Assembly: GCF_004027225.2 (NCBI RefSeq)
Contig: NC_044296.2
Coordinates: forward strand, 3,268,796 to 3,332,795
From: Strigops habroptila
Lineage: Eukaryota > Chordata > Aves > Psittaciformes > Psittacidae
Direction of reading: 5' to 3'
DNA: 64,000 nucleotides
The notes under the pieces are model-generated. The model was not told where the DNA came from, did no database searches, and saw only the letters and a program-made list of their open reading frames with translations. Shown here one piece after another: positions 20,479 through 32,200 of this stretch. The translations under genes were made by a program, and so were the position numbers. Positions within the stretch are counted from its first letter, which is position 1; each line of letters opens with the position of its first letter.

Positions 20479-22039
20479 TTCATGTTTCTATCCTGCCATG
20501 ACAATTGCAGGTATTCAACATGCTGCAGCGTAAGACTAAGGTGGAGGAAGATGCCATCAAGGACAGAGGTGTCCCTCGGAGGATAAGAGCGGAAAGATAG
20601 GCGCCGTGACAAGGGTTGGGATAAATGCATATTGGGGCCATGGTTCTTTAGTCTTGTGCATGTCAAATTACCCAAGTGTGGTTAGAAATGCTGGTGTGCA
20701 GACTGCACACTTCTTCCTGTCAGGGGTTATTTTGTCGGTGAGGCACAGGCTGGCTGCTGCCATGAGCTGCAGTCTTCATCTTGGCCACACGTTTCCTGTG
20801 ACCTCCAGAACATCACCCCCCTTTCTGGTGAAACAAAAAAATTCCGTTGGCAAGTTCTTTGTTACCTCAAGCAACGAATCATCTCTTCATACAGCTGTGG
20901 ACACAGGAAGAGTGGAAATAAGTTTCTTCTTCAGCTTAATCATTCCCCATATGGCACAAGTCATATCTGCCCACATAAATAACACAAGACAGTTACACAA
21001 CTTTTATCACCCTTCCCATCAAGCCCAGGCGCTGGGTCTGTAAGCTATTTTGGGCTAGCATTCCCCTGATAACACTCACAATTTTCCAATTCCAGAGTCA
21101 CTGGTAGCAAGTGTAGTTGCACCTCAGGACATTGACTTGAAAGATAATGGAGAGTCATGGTGGGGGCAATACACTATTTTAGTAATCACCATGTGAAGCT
21201 CCACAAGAGGAGGATAAATGCACTGAGAAAATATGCTGCTAAACGCGTGGTCCCAGGGAAGGAAGGAAGGGAGGCAGAAGAGTCTGTTTATTGCATAGCA
21301 ATGTCTAAACTCAAACAGGTCATGTTATCTTTCCCACCAAGGACTTGCAACATCTTTGTGGTCATGTGAAAGGGTCTACAGCAAATAGGTGTAGGTCTCT
21401 CTGGAAAAAAAAACCCCAACAAAGCAAAACCCAAAGCACACACACACCACTACCACCACCACCACCAAGAAAGATGCAGACTAAAATCCCCCATTAAATG
21501 AAGTCCTGGATTCACATCCAGCTCTCAGCTGTCACAGATCAACATAGCTTCAACAAAGCTGAAGAATATCCACCAGAACACACGAGCTGAGAACTGACCT
21601 TTATCTGCCTCTGTCTGTAATGACAGGACTTTTCTGCAGGTTTGTTCTCATAAGTATACCTGAAGCAAGAAGTATTTGCCCTGTCTGTCATGGGCCCAAA
21701 CACCTTCTTCTTTTTGTTAATACTCATTAAAACCTGCACACTGGTGGGTTTTGAAACAACACAGCACAGGTAAAGGCTGCCTGTTGTTTTATGCACATGC
21801 AAAGTACAGGATGAGGCATGGCACATTTATAAAGGCAGTGGAGAATTAGAATCTCTAGTCTATATCATAATTTAGTTTGATATTAGGTATCACCTCTTTT
21901 TGGAGGTCTTGCTTAGATCCTCTGGACATTAAAGCTAAAACCAAATTGCAATGCTATTTATGCTCACACATAACTTCACTTTTGACAAAGAATTGGATGG
22001 AAAGCCATTTGCTCCAAAATAAGATGCATGCATAAGTTA
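20479..22039. other. Intergenic, no recognised gene
   Basis: Unique sequence upstream of both genes. It holds a short CA/ACC microsatellite near 21438-21469. No promoter-like CpG cluster, coding exon or RNA gene is recognised. Confidence 0.6.
21438..21469. repeat. CA and ACC microsatellite
   Basis: A short CA run passes into (ACC)n on the plus strand. Confidence 0.85.
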
Positions 22040-22447
22040 CATAGAATCATAGAATGGTTTGGCTTGGAAAGGACCTTAAGATCATCCAGTCCCAACCCCC
22101 TGCCACGGGCAGGGACACCTTCCACTAGAGCAGGTTGCTCCAAGCCCCTGTGTCCAACCTGGCCTTGAACACTGCCAGGGATGGGGCAGCCACAGCTTCT
22201 CTGGGCACCCTGTGCCAGCGCCTCAGCACCCTCACAGGGAAGAACTTCTTCCTTGTATGTAACCTGAACTTCCCCTGTTTCAGTTTGAACCTAGCACCCC
22301 TTGTCCTATCAATCACTACAGTCCCTGATGAAGAGTCCCTCTCCATCATCCTCGTAGCCCCCTTCAGACTCTGGAAGCTGCTCTGAGGGCTCCACGCAGC
22401 TTCTCTTCTCCAGGCTGAACAGCCCCAAATTTCTCAGCCTGTCTTCA
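22040..22447 (-). repeat. CR1 LINE 3' fragment
   Basis: It starts catagaatcatagaatgg, preserving the tail microsatellite in reverse. It extends through the reverse CR1 3'UTR to the cagcctgtcttcatat segment. Confidence 0.94.
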
Positions 22448-25271
22448 TATGGAAGAGTTGTTTCCAACAGCTCAGAAAAACTCCAATTGCATTTCTGGCA
22501 ATAATGAAAGTTATTGCCAAAATAACAAAGGAATTGTGGTTTTCCTTCTGCTGCTGTAGGGTGAGAGCAATGGGTTTGCTTCCCCACTCCCAAGCCAAGG
22601 GACTTTGGTGCCGTGGTGTCACAATGTTTACCAGGCAGGTTTACCAAAGCAGAACAAGGCTGTTCCATGTTTGTCCTCCCTGTTTAAGTTGTGTTATAAC
22701 CAGGAAAGGGATGAATTAGTAAACAGAGTAGCAGTTAGTAACACAGAAACATGCGCTATTGCTTGGTTACACAGAGTCCAGATACTAGTGTGTGCTGGAG
22801 TCAACACAAGCAGAGGGGTTGCTGCTGATAGTTGACTGTGGTTGGGGTGTGGAACAAGCCCTGTGCACCTGTAATTCACACAGAAATGTTAATAATCCAC
22901 AGGGCTACTTAATATTTTTCTGTGTTTTTTAAACACAAACTCACCCTAGTAAAAAAGTGACAGAATTTGAAAATCCTCGCAGTCGGGAGCGTGTTGAACT
23001 TCCATAGGAACAAGTTGAACCTTTCTGTTTAATATTCAGGTTCCAAATTTCTGAAAGACTTCAGATTTTGTCCCTGTTCAGAATGGAAGTGACCTGAAAC
23101 ATTGCAAACATTCACAAGGTGGGCAAACAGAGAGGGGTTGTCCTCCCGCAGTCTGGTTTTCAGAGGAATTCTGCCCCAGCTTACCTGGCCAGCACATGAG
23201 TTTCCCTGTATCTCTGTCAACGGAGTGGGGAACACTCATTTAAAGTCACTGCACCAGGAAAGATATTCTGCAGTGGACAGAAATTTCACTAAAACCTTAT
23301 GCCAGGGCTACTCAGTGATTGAGAGAGAGTTGAACTACACAGATGTTGCCTCCGTACAAAAGTTGTGTTGACAAAAGCCAGATTGATTTAGTTATATCGA
23401 TATGTTTATCTTTGATTACATCCGAGTTGTGGATACATCCTCCTCTAGCTTCTGTGAGCTGAGGAGGCTCCAGCTCCCTGCAGGGAGTGGCACACAGAAA
23501 CCCACAAACACTGTTTTTTCCATGACTGAACCCAACGTTTTTTACAGAATTTCCAAGCAGCTACAGCCAAAGCAAACAGATAACACGCCAGATAAATGCT
23601 TAGTCCTTTAATCCTGCTGAAAGAAAAGAGAGCATTTGGGTTTCTAGCTGTGCTAAAAAGATGTTAGGGGGAAGACACAAGGTCAGGACGAGTAACCTCT
23701 TTCAAAGTCCACATCATCAAAACATCGAGCCAGGCAGCCTGTGCCAGAGACTGTTGTGGTACCTCCTGCCACCCAAGGGAGATGGAGGAAAGGGCAAGGG
23801 AAGGGCTGAACTCCCCTTCTTCTTTCTCCCATCTTCAGCACTTCAGCCCTGGTTGCTTTCAGGCTGGGTAAGGCTGGAAGGACAGCACACAGCATCCTGT
23901 AACTCTGAGCAGCGACGGCCTGGATTTCAGTTTCCTGCTGAAGACGTGTGCAGGGGATGATGTGCTCTGGTGCCACTGGGAAATTCCAGCATGGCTTTGG
24001 CACAAGCACACTCAACAGATTTATCCTCTTAAGCCCAGGCAAAAGCACTGAAGAGGGTTGTTGTCTGACCAGCAGCAAATTCAGAAGTTTAGGATGCAGA
24101 AGACAACACTCCTGGGGCTGTGGTTGGAGCAGGCTCTCACCCGGCATTGTCAATACACTGTGGTGCTTGAGGGATGTGCAGCTCCATGCAGGAAAAGCCA
24201 TTGCTTCAGTTTGCTTCAGTCCCTCTGAAGATGTTTCCTGAGGAGTAGGTGATATGAAGATTAACTCTGTTCTCAAGTGCTTCCCTTGAGCAACTACCTG
24301 CCTACAAAACCAGAACCTACCCCATCTCCCATCTAAAATGACTGAAGTTAAATTTTATCACTGATAAAAGAAAATCCTTTATGTTGGTTTAGACAATCTT
24401 GCTTGGGGTGATGCTGTTTATACTGTGGTAGAGCAGACTCAAAGGGCCACAGGTTTAGGCTCCTGATGTTTTGCAACCGAATGCACTGAGGTCACTCAGA
24501 TACAGCACAGATGGGGGAACCCGACACACAAAGCTTTTAGGTAGTAAAGTACCTATACAAAAATGGGGATTCTCCCCATTAAAACTAGCTGAATACAAGC
24601 ACACTATTATTTTAAGCAAGAAAACCCCCAAAGGCAATGTTTTGGTTTGGTTTGGTTTTAATCATCTGGGAATCTTTTCATTTCTTCAGTAAAGCAATTC
24701 AAGGGAACAGCTTCATTTAAGGTTTCATCACCAGCAACCAAAACAACAGCATTTTTCACAGATAAGCATGAGGTTTCAAAGGACCCTACCACCTTTACAG
24801 GGCTTTTGCTTCAATCAAACGATGAGATTTTGTCAAAACCTCGCTTTAGTGAAATGAAGTTGCACAGAGCCTTTGAGCAGGGTTGGATTTGAGCTGGATT
24901 CCAGTTTGCTTTGAGGAATGTGCCCTCCTGTGGGTATGTGTTATAGCTGCAGCAAACCTATGCCTTTGAGCAGGCTCAGTTCTTTCTCTTTCCATACCAC
25001 CGAATGCTTTCAGTAAGGTTCTTTCCCCCACGCCCAGCCCGATACTGCACTGAGAGGGACGAGGTCTGGCTTATGCAGACAAGGAAACAAGGAAAAATTA
25101 ATTCCAGTGATCAGCCTGACACAAGAGGTGACAGACAGGTCCCTCATGAGAAGTAACAGCCCTGTGATCACTCCCCAAATTCCAAGGAGTGAACTGGTGA
25201 ACTTTCAAGGTTTGTAGGGCTTTATCATAGCTTATGTGCTGGGCATTTCAGGGTATTGCTGGCAGGGTACA
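22448..25271. other. Intergenic, no recognised gene
   Basis: No CR1 and no recognisable coding exon in 2.8 kb. A minus-strand open frame of 197 codons at 23683-24276 has no family resemblance that I know. A short GGTTT repeat lies near 24642-24657. Confidence 0.55.
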
Positions 25272-25756
25272 AGAAGGGACCTTAAACCTCATCCAGTCCC
25301 AACCCCCTGCCACGGGCAGGGACACCTTCCACTAGAGCAGGTTGCTCCAAGCCCCTGTGTCCAACCTGGCCTTGAACACTGCCAGGGATGGGGCAGCCAC
25401 AGCTTCTCTGGGCACCCTGTGCCAGTGCCTCAGCACCCTCACAGGGAAGAGCTTCTGCCTAAGAGCTCATCTCAATCTCCCCTCTGGCAGGTTAAAGCCA
25501 TTCCCCTTGGCCTGTCCCTACAGGCCCTTGTCCAAAGCCCCTCCCCCAGTTTCCTGGAGCCCCTTTAGGCACTGGAGCTGCTCTAAGGTCTCCCCTTCAG
25601 GAGCCTTCTCTTCTCCAGGCTGCCCCAGCCCAGCTCTCTCAGCCTGGCTCCAGAGCAGAGCTGCTCCAGCCCTCGCAGCAGCTCCGTGGCCTCCTCTGGA
25701 CTTGCTCCAAGAGCTCCACATCCTTCTTGTGCTGTTGCCCGAGAGCTGGACACAGG
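25272..25756 (-). repeat. CR1 LINE 3' fragment, long copy
   Basis: Reverse-oriented CR1 from the aagggaccttaaacctcatc segment to gagagctggacacagg. It lacks the terminal ATTCTATG repeats. This is one of the longer copies in the window, at nearly 0.5 kb. Confidence 0.93.
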
Positions 25757-27718
25757 TTTTTTGCAGAGATACAGATGCTGTGTGGTGGAGAATGTGATAT
25801 GAAGTGATAACAGAGCTGCAACAACGTGTTGCAGGTGATCAGCTAAACTGGGCAGGACTGCAGGCACTTCTGGAGGATTTCTTTAAGCTCTTAGTAAATT
25901 TGAGTAATGACTCAAAATAAACATGATGCAATTCAATATGGGCAAATGCAAAGTATGGTGCTGAAGCAGGAATAAGTGACCACAGTATTGCAGGATCAAA
26001 AATAACTATTTACATAGCACTTCTGTGGGAAAGGCCTGGATTTTTCTTACAGTAAAACCAGAGGGTTGTTCAATTTAGGAAACAAGAGATTGAGGGAAGA
26101 AATAAGAACTGCCTTCAAACACGTTAGAAGGAGCTACTAAGAAAAAGATTAATCTGGTCTCCATTTCCCATAGTAAAGGTGGATGTTTATGTGCATTAGA
26201 TGACTTTTTAAAAACCATTCCATCTCTATGTCCTATTTTACTGTTTATTAAGCAATGCCACCCTCACCTAAAAGTCGATCTTTTTAAATATCCTTGACTT
26301 AAGGCTCTACAGCCCTTTGAGAGACTTTGCAACTTCTTAAAACCTCACCTGACATGTCTTGGGTGCTCAGACACACACTCTGGGGATGCTTCCAGTGAAC
26401 TCTCCTAGTGACCTTCCAAAAGCAGATATACCAACCCCAAACCTGCAGACAGACCAAGTACTACCTAACCAGCAAGACCAGTCTCTCCAATTTGCATTGC
26501 CTCATTCCTCACTCAGGCACTTTCTCTCCGTCCCTCTCCTTCCCACTTACTCCTTTCCTAATATGTTAGGTAAGAAAACTAATAATCCTGCGGCGATTGG
26601 AGCTGGCTGTGTTATTGGAGTCTCCATGGGTACAAATTCCACACACTTCCTTGGCTTAGGCTGGGACATACTTTTCAGAAAACATTACAGAAAAGTACAT
26701 CATCAAAGCTTTTTATTGCATGTCAATAAGGCGATCCTTGAAATCCTGGAATGGCTGATGGGGAGTTTTCAAGGCACTTGAAAAGCACATGGTGATTCTG
26801 GGGGGTGTCCTGGGTTCAGCTGTAACAGTAGTTATTTTTCTCCTTAGTAGCTGGTGCAGTGCTATGTTTTTGACTTTAGCCTGAGCACAACGCTGATAAC
26901 ACACTGATGTTTTAGTTGTTGCTCAGTAGCACTTACCCCGGTCAAGGACTTTCAAGTCTCATGCTCTGCCAGTGAGGAGGGGCACAAGAAGCCAGGAGGA
27001 AACAGAGACAGGGGAAACAACAAAACCACCAGAGGCAAAAGTATTCCATAAAGCTTTATAAAAAGTGCTGCTTTCCTTGGCAGCACCTGCCTTCAAAAAC
27101 CATGGAGAAGAGCTGAGGCCAACCCAGAGCACATATTGGTTTTCATTATGCAGTAAGGGCTGAATTAAATGAAACTGGAGCGGATGTGGGAGCAAAGCAC
27201 CTCCCTCTCCCGTGGTTAAAGTAAGTGTCTTGGCCGCTGCAGATCTATCAGTCACTTCAACTTCAGAGAAATGCCCTGGACATAGGACTGGTTTTAATCT
27301 GCATGGCTCAGGCCGGCTCCGAAGCAGCAAAGTTTATGTGTGTTGGTGGGAGTGGAGGAAGGACACATCCCTCCTGCTTTCTAAAGCTCTCCTCCGTTCA
27401 TAATTAATTCTTTAGGAGCAAAACTTAACCACAAAGCCATGTGGTTCATCATCACCATAATACTATCAAGACCTTTTGATTGCAGAAAGAACTCTTGGAA
27501 TTTGAACAACAGAAACTTCTTAACTTTCAAATATGTTGAAATTTGCACCAGTTGCAAATGCAAGGTGAAAAAGAGAAAAATCACATTAATAGTGTCAGTG
27601 TTTCCTTCACGGGCTCTTACTTAGGGGCAGATATAAAACTCAGCCTGTGTTAAATGCCAGAAAACAAGAGGATTTTGCTGTTCTTTGCAAAAAGACCAGG
27701 ACAAGTTCCTCATCACAC
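25757..27718. other. Intergenic, no recognised gene
   Basis: Unique AT-rich sequence upstream of the RFX2 promoter. No repeat family, RNA gene or coding exon is recognised. A run of small overlapping open frames gives no consistent protein. Confidence 0.55.
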
Positions 27719-28092
27719 TTGTGCTCCAGGCCCTGCACCAGCTCCATTCCCTTCTCTGGCCCCGCTCCAGCACCTCAATACCTCTCTTGTCGTGAGGGGC
27801 CCAGAACTGACACAGGATTTGAGGTGCAGCCTCGCCAGTGCCCAGTGCAGGGGGACAGTCACTGCCCTGGCCCTGGCTATGCTGTTTCTGGTCCAGGCCA
27901 GGATGCTGGTGGCTTCTTGGCTGCCTGGGCACAATCTGCTCATGTTCAGCTCCATCAATCAGCACCCCCAGCTCCTTTCCCATGAGCTGTTTCCAGCCGC
28001 TCTTCCCCAAGCCTGGAGCATTGTGTGGGGTTGTTGTGGCCCAAACGCAGGACCCAGCACTTTGCCTTGTTGAACCCCATCCCATTGGCCAC
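27719..28092 (-). repeat. CR1 LINE fragment (more 5' part of the 3' region), next to the RFX2 island
   Basis: The reverse-oriented sequence contains gcccagaactgacacaggat, then ccagtgcagggggacagtcact and ccaggccaggatgctggtggc. This part of CR1 lies upstream of the segment found in the other copies. It ends about 70 bp before the CRE of the RFX2 promoter. Confidence 0.85.
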
Positions 28093-28163
28093 ATTCGCCC
28101 TAAAGCAGGACCCCGGCCCCTGCTTCTCCATCAGCTCCATCCGTCCCCGCGTTTTGATGGCTG

Positions 28164-28171
28164 TGACGTCA
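28164..28171. promoter_or_regulatory. Palindromic CRE
   Basis: TGACGTCA inside the 12-bp palindrome TGTGACGTCACA (28162-28173). The centre CpG is intact. It lies 6 bp from the X-box at 28178. Confidence 0.75.
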
Positions 28172-28177
28172 CAGCTG

Positions 28178-28191
28178 GTCGCTATGGAAAC
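28178..28191. promoter_or_regulatory. RFX X-box-like site in RFX2 promoter
   Basis: GTCGCTATGGAAAC fits the two half-site X-box pattern GTNRCY-(1-3 nt)-RGNAAC, with spacer AT. It suggests autoregulation or cross-regulation by RFX factors. Confidence 0.6.
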
Positions 28192-28589
28192 GGTTTGATG
28201 TCATGGGGAGCATCAGAGCCCTCATCACCCCGCCCCGCCCCCCCCGGCCCCCCGCGTTCGGGCCGTTCCCCGGGATCCAGCGGGAGCTTTTTAACGCTGA
28301 ACGCGGGGGACAAACTAACTTTTCCCCGGTCAGCGCGGGCCGCCGCGCGCCCGCCCCGCCCCGCGCCGGAGCGCCAAAGCGCGCGCCAACTCTCCGCCCC
28401 GCCCCTCCTCCCCATCGCCATTGGCCCAACCCTCTTCTCGGCCCGCCTCTCTCATGACAGACAATCCATTAGCCAATGGAAGGCGGCACCTCCTCCGGCC
28501 ACGCCTACTCGCCCCTCGGCGCGGATTGGGCTGGGCCGGGCGGTGACGTGAAGGGAGAGGGTAGCAACAGTTGCCTCGAGACCCGGCGG

Positions 28590-28700
28590 CAGGCGCCATA
28601 GTGACCGTAGCCCTGGAGACTGTTACTTGCCAACGGGAGCAACGCGCGGCCCCGGCGGCCGGAGCCCAGCGCAGCCCGCGGCGCCCGGCGGGGAGGGCAG
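28590..28700 (+). other. RFX2: RFX2 non-coding exon 1 (start approximate)
   Basis: The exon ends in the donor GGGAGGGCAG|gtgagc at 28700, inside the CpG island, and contains no ATG. It would splice over about 30 kb to the coding exon near 58856. The transcription start is not determined; 28590 is an estimate. Confidence 0.55.
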
Positions 28701-29044
28701 GTGAGCGGGGGCGCGGCGCCCCGCCGGCACTGGGGGGGGGTCCCACCCGCTGAGGGGTCCCGCCCGCTGGAGGGGGCCCGCGGCGGGGTGACGGGGGTGT
28801 GGGGGGGGCGAGTCGCTTCGTGGCTTCCGCGGGGGTCGGAGAGGGGGGGACACGCGGGGCCCCCTCCCCTACTGCATCTCCCTACTCCGTCCGTCCCACC
28901 CCGGCCTCGGAGCGTTTCCCCGGGTCTCAGTGCCGCCGGGGCTCAGGGCGCTGCCCCCGGAAAGTTGGGAGCGGCGCAGCGATACTCCCCCCCCGCTGCG
29001 GTGCTGCTGCCCGGGGCTCTGCGCGCTGCCCGGGACCGGAGTGC

Positions 29045-29074
29045 GCGCACACACACCCCACACACACACACCCC
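29045..29074. repeat. CA-rich simple repeat in RFX2 island
   Basis: A CA tract interrupted by CCC, just downstream of the exon 1 donor. Confidence 0.85.
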
Positions 29075-29250
29075 GCCTCCGGGGGGGGCCGCCACCGGCT
29101 TCTGCCCGGCTCGTCCCTTCCCGTAACTCCGAGCGCCGCGTTGAGCGAAGCGCGGCGGGTGCCCGGAGGCGCGGCTCCCTGCGAGCCTCCGCTCTGGAGC
29201 CGGGGCAAGCTGGGAGGGGACGCGGCCGGCAGCAGCTCTGCCTCCGCTCG

Positions 29251-32200
29251 CCTTCCCTCCGCTTCCCCCGCGCACTCCTCCCAGCCCCTCTGGGGGCTCC
29301 AGCTCATCCCTCTAGTTTGCCAGAGCTCTCACATCCCAGCGCTTGCTTTCTTGTTAGTCTTAGAGACGAGCGAAAATTGCATTAAGACCTATTCTTAAGC
29401 CTCTGCCGTCTGTTCCTGACTTGGTTTCTCGTGTTTGTTTTGAATAAAGTGTGTTGTGAAACAAGACTCATCTCCTGTTAAAGCAGGATTTTGTGTATGT
29501 GCCTATTTCAAGTGTGAGTTCCTGCAGTCTGATTAAATCTTTCCATTCTTTTTACTTAGGTATTACTCTGAAGTCTCTATTTTGGGTTTTGCTATTGAAA
29601 GAAGCAAAACTTACTAATTAAAGAGCAAGGTGGAGTAAATAGTAATTTTATTAAATCTACTTCATGGGGGGTTTTGCACCTGGAATATCCTTAAACTGAC
29701 CATCCTCAGCTTGAGATCCGTTTGCTAGTCAGGGATTTATTCACCTGCTTCTGGCCAAACTTTTCAACTCAATCTCGGTACAAATCATTTGAGAATAGAG
29801 AGAAATTGCTGGCTAAGAAAAAAGATCAGTCTCAAAATACAAACTTTAATCTCCCAAAGCTTGGGGGTCCTTCTCTGCCTCTGCTGTTTGCAGTGTGAGT
29901 TTGCCTGAGTCACTTTAAGATGCATTCAGCCTTATCTTAGGTTTTATTTTCAAGTTACATGTCTGGTGGAAGGCGTTTTGGGAGGCCTTCTCGTGGTTAC
30001 GTGGTTCAGGATGGAGGTTTCTGTTTCAGTTCTAGATGTCTGAATTCAGGTGAGGAAAACCACACTTGCAGGACCATCGGTGTGCACCGACGTGCTGTTT
30101 TTTGTAGGTTTAAGCCTATGTTCTCAAAGCTGTTCCCATAACGGTGAGGTTTGGAAATGCCTTTTTAAACAGAATCTGGGTTCTCAGGTAGCTGCAGGAT
30201 CTCAGCCTTAAGGGTGAAGGCGCACACAAAAGCAGGCGAGAGGTTGACAAGTGGAATTTCTTTGTCCCTGCTGGCTTTCTGCAAAACAGGAATGATCCCA
30301 GTGCGTTTGTGGTGGTGAGAGCATCCTCTGGCACAGAGGAACGTGAGGACCAGGTCCCTCAGACTTCGCAGGGGACTCCCCCAGACAGTCCCTGCTTTGC
30401 ATTTCCCTGCTGTGTCATTTGCATCTCATGAATTCCTCTCATAGCACCGTGTCCCTGTCCTGGGGCCCAGCTGCCAGCTCCGCTTGCTCCGGAAGGCTCT
30501 GCGCAAGCGTGAAATCCCAGCGCTGTGCTACAGCAACCAGAGAGGGTGCAAGACACTGGGGGCCATAGCCCAGTGCCGCAAATCCTCCCTTAGCATCAGA
30601 TCTGCCCTCTCAGAGAGCAGTTTGGAGGTTTGGTGTATAGATTTGGAGGTCTGGTGTTTAAGTTTGGAGATTTGATGTATAAATGCCCATGTTCATCAAG
30701 GGACTTGGCATCATGCGTCCTGTTGAGTCCCCCAAAGCAGAGGTGAGAGGGAGGGACAGGGTTGCCCATCTCAAGGCTTGAGGCTGAGTGTGGTCTAGTG
30801 AGAGTCACATGTGAAGTATGTGAAGGTACCTTAGAAAACCACTTTCTCCAGACTTTTGCATGTGTAAATCTGAACTGGTAATTTAAGGCCATAATCATTG
30901 AAGCTGTGAGCAGCCTCCGATGACATTGACTGACGTGTGTCCTGTATTTGTCTGGGTAAATTCTCCACTTGGGAGTACTCATTGCCGCTAAAAGTCACCT
31001 CTGGACTTGTTACCCTCTTCGTCACAAAACATCTTCAGGGCTGCCGTGAATGTAAAGCCTCAGTCAGTGGTTAATAACTGTGGCTTTTCCTTGCTCGAGC
31101 GCAGTGAAATAGATGGCGCCAGTCATTGTCTTTAAATAGTCTCATGCTTGTAACACCTCGGAGCACTGACAGCTGTTATGTTTAATCACAACATGTTTTC
31201 ACTTTAATAGCGGCCGGTAAACAGAGCTGCTTTAACGCATTCCAGCAGATTTTCCTTGTTCAGTTTTAGCACTCCAGAGCTAAAAGCATCTTGCGGAGTC
31301 ACAGCGCGGGGAGGGCTCTGCTGATTCAACAGGCGGATCTCACCCGCTCCGCTTTGCAGCCAAAGTTGCTGCTGGAGGCTGCCGAGTTATATTTAAACCA
31401 AGTTTTCCCTCTTTCCCTCCCTCGGAACAAATGCCAGCGCAGTTCCCGCCGGGCACCCGCCAGCTGGAACACAAGGCTTGCTGTGGGTGCCAGGGCTTGC
31501 CGTGGGTGCTGCGCGAGGAGCACCCAACCTCCCCCTGCGCCCGTGCCTGCGGCTCCCTGATCCCGGGGTATGTTTCTGCTGTTTGAAGCATATGCAAAGC
31601 TTCTGTCTGTGATCTGCGCTTCGAGACGTGGGGTTTTGTCTTATTTGGCCTGGCAGTTCTTTATTTCTTTGTTCAAACACAAATCCACCTTATTGTCTAA
31701 GAATGTGCTGGCTTTCTCACGTTATAGGCTATCTCTGTCTAGGTAGTGTATGAACTAATTATGCTATAAATACATAGATAGACAACAAAAGGTTTCTTTA
31801 ACACAAGCTACATACCCCTTAATACACTAAACAAAGAGAAATCCTTCCATTTGGGGCCCTACCTACAGACAGTCACTTTTTTAACATAGAAAGCACAGGG
31901 GAAATTATTTCAGTGCACAAACTGTTTGCACTTAGGGGGACAGTTAAAAAACCAAACCCACCTCCAGCTTTGGGTGGTGTTTTCCTGATGTCTCTATTTC
32001 CCCCAGCTAAACCAGAAGGACTAGAAAAGTTTAAATGTCCTTAATTCAGGTGGCTTGTTCCGGCAATATGTAGTTATGTGTAGACATGTGATTTCATGTC
32101 AAATGAATGCAAAAATCTTCCTCTTCCAATGATGCTCCTCTTGCTTACAGCACTCTGGGGTTAGGCAGTACACATCCAGCATTCAATTTACAAAGAGTAT

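Larger units (their letters stand above)
28150..28760 (+). promoter_or_regulatory. RFX2: RFX2 CpG-island promoter with CRE, X-box and CCAAT boxes
   Basis: The dense CpG region holds a full palindromic CRE (TGACGTCA, 28164-28171). An RFX X-box-like site GTCGCTATGGAAAC follows at 28178-28191. Three CCAAT/ATTGG boxes lie at 28420-28424, 28473-28477 and 28525-28529, and a CRE-like TGACGTG at 28544-28550. Everted RFX half-sites AGCAAC/GTTGCC lie at 28563-28575, and a MYB-type CAACGG at 28631-28636. NF-Y, CREB and RFX binding are inferred from motif matches. The CpG-rich region continues to about 29250 into the intron. Confidence 0.8.

Noticed and set aside
27838-28551. 237-codon plus-strand open frame
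   Set aside because: It combines a reversed CR1 fragment with the GC-rich RFX2 promoter; no family signature and no splice logic.
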